DNA from: Streptomyces neyagawaensis
Lineage (GTDB): Bacteria; Actinomycetota; Actinomycetes; Streptomycetales; Streptomycetaceae
Length of the DNA stretch: 64,000 nucleotides
Reading direction: 5' to 3'
NCBI RefSeq assembly: GCF_023516595.1
Contig: NZ_JAMGBG010000025.1
Coordinates: forward strand, 186,001 to 250,000
The notes below the pieces were generated by a model. That model was not told the DNA's origin, searched no databases, and saw only the letters and a program-made list of their open reading frames with translations. Positions 49,085-58,600 of this stretch are shown one piece after another; positions within the stretch are counted from its first letter, which is position 1; each line of letters begins with the position of its first letter. A program made the translations under genes and the position numbers.

Positions 49085-49822
49085 ATGACGGTGACTTGGG
49101 AAGAGTGCGGGTGGGAGGGGCTGGCGCCGCGGGTCGGACGGTGCCGCCTGCCGGGCTGGGACTGCACGGTCGGGCTGGTGGCCGGGGACGGCGCGGCCCT
49201 GATGATCGACGCGGGGTCGAGTCTGCGGGAGGGCGCGCGGTTGCGGGGCCAGGCGCGTGAGCTGCTCGACGGCTCCCGTGTGACACATCTCGCGCTCACC
49301 CACTCCCACTTCGACCATGTCTTCGGGGCGTCCGCCTTCGCCGGGGTGGAGGTCTTCGGCGCGGTGGGCCTGGACGGCGTCCTGACCGCCGGGCGGGACG
49401 GGCTGCGCGCCGACGCCGTCCGTCACGGTCTCCCCGTCGAGGACGCCGCCGAGGCCGCTGACCTGCTCGTACGCCCCCGGCACCAGGTCTCGGGCGAGTG
49501 GACCCTGGATCTGGGCGGCGGCCTCCAGGTGCTGCTGGCGAACGTGGGTCCCGGTCACACCCCGCACGATCTGGCGGTCCTGGTGCCCGGCTCGTCCGCC
49601 GCCCCCGAGATCGTCTTCTGCGGGGACCTGGTGGAGGAGTCCGGTGAACCCCAGGCCGGGCCGGACGCCGTGCCCTCCCACTGGCCGGCCGCCCTGGACC
49701 GGCTCCTGGAGCTGGGCGGCGAGGACGCGCTGTACGTGCCGGGGCACGGGGCAGTGGTCGACGCGGCGTTCGTCCGGGCCCAGCGCGACGCGCTCGCACG
49801 CCGCTTCGGCGTGTCGGGCTGA
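49085..49822 (+). CDS. MBL-fold metallo-hydrolase
   Basis: 245 residues with HSHFDH, a later ligand His in GPGHTPHD, the Asp bridge in FCGDLVEES and a last His in VPGHGAVVD. This is a complete binuclear metallo-beta-lactamase-fold site. Substrate unknown; the glyoxalase II-like or lactonase groups are possible. It is divergent from hrcA and likely translated from a leaderless message. Confidence 0.88.
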   Translation: MTVTWEECGWEGLAPRVGRCRLPGWDCTVGLVAGDGAALMIDAGSSLREGARLRGQARELLDGSRVTHLALTHSHFDHVFGASAFAGVEVFGAVGLDGVLTAGRDGLRADAVRHGLPVEDAAEAADLLVRPRHQVSGEWTLDLGGGLQVLLANVGPGHTPHDLAVLVPGSSAAPEIVFCGDLVEESGEPQAGPDAVPSHWPAALDRLLELGGEDALYVPGHGAVVDAAFVRAQRDALARRFGVSG

Positions 49823-49851
49823 GCGGGGGCGACTCCGGGCGCGGGTTCTCC

Positions 49852-49864
49852 TATCGTCATCCGA
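49852..49864 (+). promoter_or_regulatory. Leaderless-type -10 of the DUF3097 gene
   Basis: TATCGT (49852-49857) lies 7 bp before the ATG at 49865, again placing transcription start at the start codon. No Shine-Dalgarno sequence. Confidence 0.5.
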
Positions 49865-50674
49865 ATGCGCCAGTACTCTCCGGATCTGACCCCGCCGTGG
49901 AAGAAGCCCAAGCCGGTTCCCGAGGTCCCGGCCGATCCGGGCCTGGTGGTGGAGGAGGCCGACACCGGTTTCTGCGGTGCGGTGATCCGCTGCGAGGCGG
50001 GCACGGTCACCCTGGAGGACCGCTTCGGCAAGCACCGGGTGTTCCCGCTGGAGCCGCGGGGGTTCCTGCTGGAGGGGCGGGTGGTGACGCTGGTGCGCCC
50101 CTCGTCCGCCGCCCCGCCCCGTCCGACCCGTACGGCGTCCGGCTCGGTCGCCGTTCCCGGCGCCCGCGCGCGGGTGGCCCGCGCCGGCCGCATCTACGTG
50201 GAGGGCCGCCACGACGCCGAGCTGGTCGAAAAGGTGTGGGGCGACGACCTGCGGATCGAGGGGGTGGTGGTGGAGTACCTGGAGGGTGTGGACGACCTCC
50301 CGGCGATCGTCGCGGACTTCGCCCCCGGCCCCGACGCACGACTGGGCGTCCTGGTCGACCACCTGGTCCCCGGCAGCAAGGAGTCCCGCATCGCCGCGTC
50401 CGTGACCGGCGAACACGCGCTCGTCGTGGGCCACCCGTACATCGACATCTGGGAGGCGGTGAAGCCGTCGTCCCTGGGCATCGCGGCGTGGCCGCGGGTG
50501 CCGCGCGGCCAGGACTGGAAGACCGGGGTGTGCCAGGCACTGGGTTGGCCGGAAAACACCGGTGCGGCGTGGCAGCGCATTCTGGGAAGCGTCCGGTCCT
50601 ACAAGGACCTGGAGCCGGCCCTGCTGGGCCGAGTGGAGGAACTGATCGACTTCGTCACGGCCGGCGACGGGTAG
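49865..50674 (+). CDS. DUF3097 family protein
   Basis: 269 residues, an actinobacterial family of unknown function usually near hemW. Residues 1-85 are a small beta-rich domain (FCGAVIRCEAGTVTLEDRFG). From about 105 the pattern RIYVEGRHDAELVEKVWG ... LGVLVDHLVPGSKE recalls a Toprim-like core, with a conserved Glu then a DH motif, suggesting a metal-dependent nucleic-acid activity; that is inference. The final part (HPYIDIWEAVKPSSLGI) is well conserved in the family as remembered. Confidence 0.85.
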   Translation: MRQYSPDLTPPWKKPKPVPEVPADPGLVVEEADTGFCGAVIRCEAGTVTLEDRFGKHRVFPLEPRGFLLEGRVVTLVRPSSAAPPRPTRTASGSVAVPGARARVARAGRIYVEGRHDAELVEKVWGDDLRIEGVVVEYLEGVDDLPAIVADFAPGPDARLGVLVDHLVPGSKESRIAASVTGEHALVVGHPYIDIWEAVKPSSLGIAAWPRVPRGQDWKTGVCQALGWPENTGAAWQRILGSVRSYKDLEPALLGRVEELIDFVTAGDG

Positions 50675-50679
50675 CCGGT

Positions 50680-51525
50680 CGGCCGACGAGGTCTCGGAGG
50701 CCGACGGATGGGGGGCGGCCGACGAGTGCTGGCACCGCGACGGATGGCGGATCGGCCGACGAGGGCGGCCCGATCGGCGACGGCCGGCCGGTCGGCCAGC
50801 GGGGGCCCGCAGCGCGACGGATGGCGGGTCGGCCCCCGAGGACCCGGTCGGCGACGGCCAGCCGGTCGGCAGGCGAGGGCCCGCAGCGCGGCACACGCCT
50901 CTCGAGCACGCCGGGCGCCACCCATGCCGTAAAGGGGCGCGGGGAACTGCGCGACCGGCCACAAACCGACCCGCAGCCGCAAGATCACAGTCACCCGGCA
51001 GACGCGTAGGCGCCCGCCACCTGCCCGGAGGAACCCGGCAGACGCGTAGGGTGGCCGACGCGGCCCGCTCGGGGCCGCACCGCCAAGGATGCCGGGTCGG
51101 CCGGCGACAGCCCGAACCGCAACGGATGGCGGGGCAGCCCGCGAGGTCCCGGTCGGCGACGGCCAGCCGGTCGGCAGGCGAGGGCCCGCAGCGCGACGGA
51201 GGCCGGGGCGGCTGGCGAGAGCCGGAACCACAACGGACAGCGGGGCAGCCCCCGAGGTCCCGGTCGGCGACGGCCAGCCGGTCGGCCGGCGAGGGCCCGC
51301 AACACGACGGATGGCGGGTCGGCCCCCGAGGTCCCGGTCGGCGACGGCCAGCCGGTCGGCCGGCGAGGGCCCGTGCCGCGACGGATGGCCGGGGCGGCTG
51401 GCGAGAGCCGGAACCGCAACGGACAGCGGGGCAGCCTCCGAGGTCCCGGTCGGCGACGGCCGGCGAGGGCCCGCAGCGCGACGGAGGCCGGGGCGGCCCG
51501 CTCAGGGCCGGGCGGCGGCTGGTGG
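50680..51525. repeat. Minisatellite-like tandem array interrupted by a REP-like element
   Basis: An 850-bp gene-free stretch between DUF3097 and hemW made of degenerate GC-rich units. The marker GAGGTCCCGGTCGGCGACGG recurs at 51143, 51254, 51328 and 51440 (and as GAGGACCCGG at 50838), giving steps of 111, 74 and 112 bp: a 74-bp unit with an optional 37-bp insert. A REP-like core (50934-50954) and a short direct duplication (ACCCGGCAGACGCGTAGG at 50994 and 51033) interrupt it. Frames through it are artefacts of repetition and GC content. Confidence 0.85.
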
Positions 51526-51529
51526 TCGG

Positions 51530-52762
51530 TCAGTCCACTAGGTCTCGGACGACCGCGTCGGCGAGGAGGCGGCCCCGGAGGGTCAGTACCGCGCGCCCCT
51601 CGTCGTACGGCTCCTTCGCCAGGAGCCCGTCCGTGAGCGTCCGGTGCGCGGCCGCGCGCCCGGCCTCCCGCAGCAGGTCCAGCGGCACGCCCTCCCGCAG
51701 CCTCAGCTCCAGCAGGATCCGCTCCACCCGGCGGTCCTCGTCCGACAGCAGTTCCCGGCCCGCGCCCGGCGACCTCCCCGCCGCCAGCGCGCCCGCGTAC
51801 GCGCCGGGGTGCTTGACGTTCCACCAGCGCACACCGCCGACATGGCTGTGCGCGCCGGGGCCCGCGCCCCACCAGTCCGCGCCGCGCCAGTACAGCTCGT
51901 TGTGCAGGCACCGGCCGGCCTCGGAGGTCGCCCAGTTGGAGACCTCGTACCAGTCGAAGCCCGCGGCCGACAGCATCTCCTCCGCGATCAGATAGCGGTC
52001 GGCGTGCACGTCGTCGTCCGTCATCGGCACCTCGCCCCGCCGGATCCGCCGCGCGAGCTGGGTGCCCTCCTCGACGATCAGCGCGTACGCCGACACGTGG
52101 TCCGGCCCGGCGCCGAGCGCCGCGTCCAGGGAGGCTCGCCAGTCGTCGTCGGACTCGCCGGGCGTGCCGTAGATCAGGTCGAGGTTGACATGCTCGAACC
52201 CGGCCGCGCGCGCCTCCGCGACACACGCCTCGGGGCGCCCCGGCGTGTGCGTCCGGTCGAGGATCCTCAGCACGTGCTGCCGGGCGCTCTGCATACCGAA
52301 GGAGACCCGGTTGAAGCCGCCGGCCCGCAGGGTCGCCAGGTACGCGGGGTCCACGGACTCCGGGTTCGCCTCCGTCGTCACCTCGGCGTCGTCCGCGAGC
52401 CCGAACTCGTCCCGGATCGCCCCGAGCATCCGTACGAGATCGTCGGCGGCCAGCAGGGTGGGGGTGCCGCCACCGACGAAGACCGTACGGACGGGCCGCG
52501 GGTCGTCGCCGAGGACCTTGCGGGCGAGGCGGATCTCGTCGACGACGGTGTCCGCGTAGTTGTCGCGGGAGGCGAGCACACCGCCGGTGCCGCGCAGCTC
52601 GGTCGCGGTGTAGGTGTTGAAGTCGCAGTACCCGCAGCGGGTCGCGCAGTACGGGACGTGCAGATAGAACCCGAGGGGCCGCTCGGCCGCCCCGGCCAGG
52701 GCGTGCGCGGGCAGCGCCCCGTCGTCGGGAACGGGCTCACCGTCGGGAAGTGCGGAAGGCAT
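51530..52762 (-). CDS. hemW: Radical SAM heme chaperone/coproporphyrinogen oxidase-like HemW
   Basis: 410 residues. The 4Fe-4S motif CATRCGYC in FYLHVPYCATRCGYCDFNTY, the SAM-binding GGGTPTLL and a C-terminal HemN-like domain (LHNELYWRGADWWGAGPGAHSH) identify HemW, a heme-binding protein rather than the true HemN oxidase. The ATG at 52762 is used; the ATG at 52771 is possible. It lies at the end of the minisatellite array. Confidence 0.92.
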   Translation of the reverse strand: MPSALPDGEPVPDDGALPAHALAGAAERPLGFYLHVPYCATRCGYCDFNTYTATELRGTGGVLASRDNYADTVVDEIRLARKVLGDDPRPVRTVFVGGGTPTLLAADDLVRMLGAIRDEFGLADDAEVTTEANPESVDPAYLATLRAGGFNRVSFGMQSARQHVLRILDRTHTPGRPEACVAEARAAGFEHVNLDLIYGTPGESDDDWRASLDAALGAGPDHVSAYALIVEEGTQLARRIRRGEVPMTDDDVHADRYLIAEEMLSAAGFDWYEVSNWATSEAGRCLHNELYWRGADWWGAGPGAHSHVGGVRWWNVKHPGAYAGALAAGRSPGAGRELLSDEDRRVERILLELRLREGVPLDLLREAGRAAAHRTLTDGLLAKEPYDEGRAVLTLRGRLLADAVVRDLVD

Positions 52763-52792
52763 GCGTTCCATTGTCCAGCACCGGCGCGGCGT

Positions 52793-55504
52793 CTACTCCG
52801 CCTGGAGCACCAGCAGCGCCAGGTCGTCCTCCGGGGCGCCCTGGCCGAACTCGTGCACGAGTCGACGGATCCGTTCGGCGATCAGCTGGGCGTTGAGCCC
52901 GGCGCAGCCGGCCAGCGCGCTCGCGAGGCCGTCGCCGTCGTCGAACATGACGGGACCGCTGCGTCGCTCGGTCACCCCGTCGGTCACGCTGAGCAGCGTG
53001 TCGCCGGGGCGCAGCTCGAACGTCTCGGAGACGTACTCCGCGTCCTCGATCACCCCGAGCAGGGTCTGCGGCTCGGCCACGGTCCGTACGTCGCCGTCGG
53101 GCCCGAGGAGCAGCGGCAGCGGATGCCCGGCGGAGGCGAGGGTGCAGCGGACACCGCCGTCGAAGGGAACGAGTTCGCCGTACAGGAGGGAGAGGAAGCG
53201 GGTCTGTGATGCCTCCGGGTCGACGAGGCCGGGGTCGCCCGCCGTGACCAGGGCCCGCGCGGCGGCGTCGGCCGTCTCGGTCGCGTCGTCGAGGAGGAGT
53301 TGGTTGAGGCGGTCGAGTACGTCGGCGACGCCGTAACCCTCGCGGGCGAGCAGCCGGAGCCAGGGGCGGGCGAGGCCGATGACGACGGCGGCCTCGGGGC
53401 CCTTGCCCTGGACGTCGCCGAGCGCGAAGCACCAGCGGCCCCGGCCCGCCGGGAACAGGTCGTAGAAGTCGCCGCTGGGTCCGCCCTTGTCGCGCGGCTC
53501 GTACACGAGGGCGCTGGTGACGCCGGGGATCTCGGCGACCGCGCCCGGGAGCAGCCCGCGCTGCAGGACGCGGCTGATGGTGGCCTGGCGTGCGTACTGC
53601 CGGGCCGCCCCGATCGCCAGCGCGATCCGGCGGCTGAGGTCCTCGACGAGCCCGGTCAGCTCGTCCGGGAAGCGGAGCAGCCCGGCGCGGCCGATCACGA
53701 GCGTCCCGAGCGGCCGCCCACCGGCGATCAGCCGGTACGCGAGCGCCGACCCGCCCTCGACGCCGTCTCCGGGTCCCCCCTTGCCCCGGCCCTCGCACGA
53801 CGACCCCGACCCGCCTGCCCGCCGCGATGCGGGAGCCGGTTCGGCCCCGGCCGCTGCCCCAGGGCGTACGGCCGCGCCCGTCGTAGCCGCCGCAGCCACC
53901 GCTGCCGCCTCGGCGGCCGGAGACGCCGGGGTTGCCGAAGCCGCCGAGGCGGCCGAACCCGCCGCCGCACCCGTGTCCGCCACGGCCTCCGTGTCGCCCA
54001 CGCCCATACGCGGCCACGGCACCGGCACCGCTCGCGACCGCACCGACTCGGGGAGCCTCGGCGGGTCCTTCTCCAGGGCCTTGCGGAGGTCCTCGATGCG
54101 GTTCTCGCTGCCGTGCCAGACCCGGGCGAGTCGGGGCGCGGGGCCGAGCGAGCCGTCGGAGCCGCGCCAGCCGAGGGTCTCGTCCTCCAGCCACACCGCG
54201 CACCAGTCGGCGAGGCGGGGCACCAGGAGCTGTCCGGCGAGCGCGGCGACCAGGTCCTCGTCGAGCTGCCCGGCGAGCAGATCGGACGCCTCGGCGAGGA
54301 ACGAGAGGGCGCCCCGGTTCAGCCACTCCCGGTCCCCCTCCACCCCACGCCGCGGAACCGGCGCGATGAGCTCGGCCGGCCCTCGATCGACTGCGCCGGT
54401 GAGGCCGGCGTCGTCATCGGGGTCGCGGAAGCCGAGGGAGCCGACCGGGGCCACGGGGTTGACCGACCCGACCGGCCCGACCACACCAACCGAACCGACC
54501 GGACCAACCGGACCAGCCACGCCCCCCGAACCGACCGAACCAACCGAACCGACCGACTCAGGGTCAAGCGAGCGGACGGCGTCCACCAAGCCCGCCGGCC
54601 CACCAGACCCGACCGGCTCCAGGCAGTCGCCCGCACCCGGCCCACCGGCGCGCACCCGCACATCATCGCCCACGGCAGCGGCGTACGCCCCGGCGCCCGT
54701 GTCCTCCCGCCAGGCGACACCGGCGTGCGCCCCCGCGTCCCCGCCCTCGGTCCCGGCGGCGTACGCCCCCGCCCTCAACCCACCGTCCGTCTCTCCGTAG
54801 CCGCGGACTCCCCCGAGCGCGGAGATTCCCCCGACTCCCCCGATCTCCCCGACCCCGGCGACTCCGCCGACGCCCGGCTCGCCCCCATGCTCCCCACGCC
54901 CCTCGTCCACCGCGAGGGCCCCGTCCACCGACAGCCGGGCCCACACCGTCTTCGTGCTGGTCCGGTACGTGATGCCCCAGGCCTCGGAGACCGCCGCGAC
55001 GAGGCGCAGGCCGCGGCCGTACTCGGCGGCACCGTAAGGACGTTCGACGAGGTACGGGCGTGCGGCGCCCTCGTCGCGTACCGCGCGGGAGGGATGGTGG
55101 TCGGACACCTCGACGACGAGCCAGCCGGAGGCGGTGCGGTCGTCGCGGTCGTAGCGGCACAGCAGTTCGACGTCGGTACCGGCGTGGACGACCGCGTTGG
55201 TGACCAGTTCGCTGACCACGACGAGCACGTCCTCGACGAGCCGGCCACTGAACGCGTCCGCGCCGGGGAGTTCGAGGTCCGTCCACTCCTGGAGCGCGCT
55301 GCCGACGAAGCGCCGGGCGGCTCCGGGCGCGAGCGGCCCTCCCGGGAGCGACAGCCGCGCCACCGCGCGCCGGTCGGCTCCGGCGCGTACGGAGCCGACG
55401 TAGGCCGCGCCGGCGTAGCCCTCCGGCGCGCTCCCGTTCTCCTGATGCGCGGGCGCATCAGGAGAACGCGGCACGGTCTCCCGTTGCGTCGGAATGGCCC
55501 CCAC
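52793..55504 (-). CDS. HATPase-GAF-PP2C (SpoIIE-like) phosphatase
   Basis: 903 residues. Residues 50-215 form an RsbW-like HATPase_c2 anti-sigma kinase domain (N box SELVTNAVVHAG with E99 and N103; G2 YGRGLRLVAAVSEAWG). Residues 215-370 are a Gly/Val low-complexity linker, then a GAF domain split by an Ala-rich insertion. About 690-903 forms a SpoIIE-type PP2C phosphatase (SGDFYDLFPAGRG, FALGDVQGKGPEAA, SAGHPLPLLLG, SVTDGVTERR, APEDDLALLVL). Such proteins control anti-sigma antagonists by partner switching; having both kinase-like and phosphatase halves is notable. The GTG at 55504 follows AGGGAG at 7 bp. Divergent from the hybrid kinase. Confidence 0.9.
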   Translation of the reverse strand: MGAIPTQRETVPRSPDAPAHQENGSAPEGYAGAAYVGSVRAGADRRAVARLSLPGGPLAPGAARRFVGSALQEWTDLELPGADAFSGRLVEDVLVVVSELVTNAVVHAGTDVELLCRYDRDDRTASGWLVVEVSDHHPSRAVRDEGAARPYLVERPYGAAEYGRGLRLVAAVSEAWGITYRTSTKTVWARLSVDGALAVDEGRGEHGGEPGVGGVAGVGEIGGVGGISALGGVRGYGETDGGLRAGAYAAGTEGGDAGAHAGVAWREDTGAGAYAAAVGDDVRVRAGGPGAGDCLEPVGSGGPAGLVDAVRSLDPESVGSVGSVGSGGVAGPVGPVGSVGVVGPVGSVNPVAPVGSLGFRDPDDDAGLTGAVDRGPAELIAPVPRRGVEGDREWLNRGALSFLAEASDLLAGQLDEDLVAALAGQLLVPRLADWCAVWLEDETLGWRGSDGSLGPAPRLARVWHGSENRIEDLRKALEKDPPRLPESVRSRAVPVPWPRMGVGDTEAVADTGAAAGSAASAASATPASPAAEAAAVAAAATTGAAVRPGAAAGAEPAPASRRAGGSGSSCEGRGKGGPGDGVEGGSALAYRLIAGGRPLGTLVIGRAGLLRFPDELTGLVEDLSRRIALAIGAARQYARQATISRVLQRGLLPGAVAEIPGVTSALVYEPRDKGGPSGDFYDLFPAGRGRWCFALGDVQGKGPEAAVVIGLARPWLRLLAREGYGVADVLDRLNQLLLDDATETADAAARALVTAGDPGLVDPEASQTRFLSLLYGELVPFDGGVRCTLASAGHPLPLLLGPDGDVRTVAEPQTLLGVIEDAEYVSETFELRPGDTLLSVTDGVTERRSGPVMFDDGDGLASALAGCAGLNAQLIAERIRRLVHEFGQGAPEDDLALLVLQAE

Positions 55505-55607
55505 TGAGCGGCTCCCTGAGAAGTTCGGACGATTAGGCCCCAGGCGGCACGGACAGAGTGACAGACTGGCCACGCTCATAAGCGCCGAGTTACCGAAGTG
55601 GGCAACC

Positions 55608-58600
55608 ATGAGTGAGAACAGTGCTACGCGGGCGCTCGAAGACGGTCAGAAAGACAGGGGAACGGACGTACTGATCCGGGCGTCCGACCTCCGTGCGCTC
55701 ACCGCGGCCATGACGGCGGCGCGCGACGGCACCTTCATCAAGGCCCCGGAGACGGGTCCCGCGCCGGTCGCGGAGTTGTGCGCCCTCTTCAACCAGATCA
55801 TCGACCGGAGCACGCACTTCGGCGGTGAAGTGCAGCGCGTCAAGCGGGAGTTGGTGCGGCACGGCAGGCTGGACGAGCGGCTCTCGGCCAGCCCGGGGCA
55901 GGGCGCCTGGGCGACCCGCGTCGACGATGTGAACCAGACGCTGGACGCGCTGGTCGCCCCCGCGGCGAACGCCACGCGGGTGCTGGACGCGGTGGCCGGC
56001 GGCGACCTGACCCAGCGCGTCGACCTGCACGACGGCAACCGGCAACTACGGGGCGACTTACGCCGGTTGGGCCGCGCGGTCAACAAGATGGTGGACCAGC
56101 TGTCGCTGTTCACCGGCGAGGTGACCCGGGTGGCCCGCGAGGTCGGCACCGAGGGCCGGCTCGGCGGCCGGGCCAAGGTGCGTGGCCTGTCCGGGAGTTG
56201 GCGGGACGTGACCGAGGCGGTCAACACGATGGCCTCCCGGCTGACCGCGCAGGTGCGGGACATCGCCCTGGTGACCACCGCCGTCGCGCGCGGCGATCTC
56301 ACCCGTACGGTGACGGTCGAGGCGACCGGCGAGTTGCTCGAACTGAAGCTCACCGTGAACACGATGGTGGACCAGCTGTCCGCGTTCGCCGACGAGGTCA
56401 CGCGGGTGGCCCGCGAAGTCGGCACCGAGGGCCAGCTGGGTGGCCGGGCGCAGGTCAGAGGCGTCTCGGGGGTGTGGAAGGACCTCACCGACAACGTCAA
56501 CTTCATGGCGTCGAACCTGACCTCGCAGGTCCGCAACATCGCCCAGGTCACCACCGCCGTCGCCAACGGCGATCTGAGCCAGAAGATCACCGTCGACGCG
56601 CAGGGCGAGATCCTGGAGCTGAAGTCGACGATCAACACCATGGTCGACCAGCTCTCCGCCTTCGCCGACGAGGTCACCCGTGTCGCCCGCGAAGTCGGCA
56701 CCGAAGGCAACCTCGGCGGCCGGGCGCAGGTCAGAGGCGTCTCCGGCGTCTGGAAGGACCTCACCGACAACGTCAACTTCATGGCGGACAACCTGACCTC
56801 GCAGGTCCGCAACATCGCCCTCGTCTCCACGGCGGTCGCCCAGGGCGATCTCGGCAAGAAGATCACGGTCGAGGCGAAGGGCGAGATCCTGGAGCTGAAG
56901 TCGACGATCAACACCATGGTCGACCAGCTCTCCGCCTTCGCCGACGAGGTCACCCGCGTCGCCCGCGAAGTCGGCACCGAAGGCAACCTCGGCGGTCAGG
57001 CGCAGGTCAGAGGCGTCTCCGGCGTCTGGAAGGACCTCACCGACAACGTCAACTTCATGGCCCTGAACCTCACCTCCCAGGTCCGCAACATCGCCCAGGT
57101 GACGACCGCCGTCGCCAACGGCGACCTCTCCAAGAAGATCACCGTCGACGCGCGCGGCGAGATCCTGGAGCTGAAGGACACCGTCAACACGATGGTGGAG
57201 CAACTGCGGGCGTTCGCCGACGAGGTGACGAGGGTCGCCCGCGAGGTCGGCACCGACGGCCGGCTCGGGGGGCGCGCCCAGGTGCTGGGCGTGTCCGGTG
57301 TGTGGCGGGATCTGACCGACAACGTCAACTCCATGGCCGACAACCTCACCTCGCAGGTCCGCAACATCGCCCAGGTGACGACGGCCGTCGCGAACGGCGA
57401 CCTCTCCAAGAAGATCGACGTGGACGCGCGTGGCGAGATCCTCGAACTGAAGACCGCCATCAACACCATGGTCGACACCCTCTCGTCGTTCTCCTCCGAG
57501 GTCACCCGCGTCGCCCGCGAGGTCGGCTCGGAGGGCCAGCTCGGCGGGCAGGCACGGGTCGAGGGCGTGTACGGCACCTGGAAGCGCCTCACGACGAACG
57601 TGAACGAACTCGCGCTGAACCTGACCACCCAGGTCCGCGCCATCGCCGAGGTCGCGTCGGCCGTGGCCCAGGGCGACATGTCCCGCTCGATCACGGTGGA
57701 AGCGCGCGGCGAGGTCGCCGAGCTGAAGGACAACATCAACCTGATGGTGGCCAACCTCCGCGAGACGACCCGCGCGAAGGACTGGCTGGAGTCCAACCTC
57801 GCCCGCCTCGCCGCCCTGATGCAGGGCCACCGCGATCTGATGGAGGTCGCCGATCTGATCCTGCGGGAGCTGACGCCGCTGGTGAAGGCCCAGTACGGCG
57901 CCTTCTACCTGGCCGACCCCGACCAGGACGGGGCGGCGCTGCGCACGGTGGCCCCCGGCAAGGGCCTCGCCTTCATCGCGGGCTACGGGTCCGCGCAGGA
58001 CGCGACGGTCGAGACCGGCGGCCTTCCCGTGCACGGTCTCGTCGCCCAGGCGGCCCGCGAGAAGAAGCGGATCCTGGTCGAGCAGACCCCGCCCGACTAC
58101 ATCAAGATCAACAGCGGTCTGGGGGAGGCGGCCCCGTCCAGCGTGGTCATCATCCCGATCCTCTTCGAGGACAAGCTCCTCGGCGTGATCGAACTCGCCT
58201 CGTTCTCCCGTTTCTCGGACGTCCATCTGGCGTTCTTCGACCAGTTCGTGAACACCATCGGCGTCGCGATCAACACCATCATCGCCAACTCCCGCACGGA
58301 GTCCCTCCTCGGTGAGTCGCAGCGCCTGGCCATGCAGCTCCAGGAACGCTCCGACGAACTCCAGAAGCAGCAGGCGGAACTCCAGCGCTCGAACGCCGAA
58401 CTGGAGGAGAAGGCGGCCCTGCTCGCGACCTCCTCCCAGTACAAGTCGGAGTTCCTGGCGAACATGTCGCACGAGCTGCGCACACCCCTCAACTCGCTGC
58501 TCATCCTGGCGCGCCTGCTCTCCGACAACCCGGACGGCCATCTCTCCGACCAGGAGGTGCAGTTCGCGTCGACGATCCACCGCTCGGGCTCCGACCTCCT

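Noticed and set aside
50785..52226. Long frames on both strands across the tandem array
   Set aside because: They result from the periodic GC-rich repeat; units of 74 and 111-112 bp shift frame and no ribosome site or motif exists.
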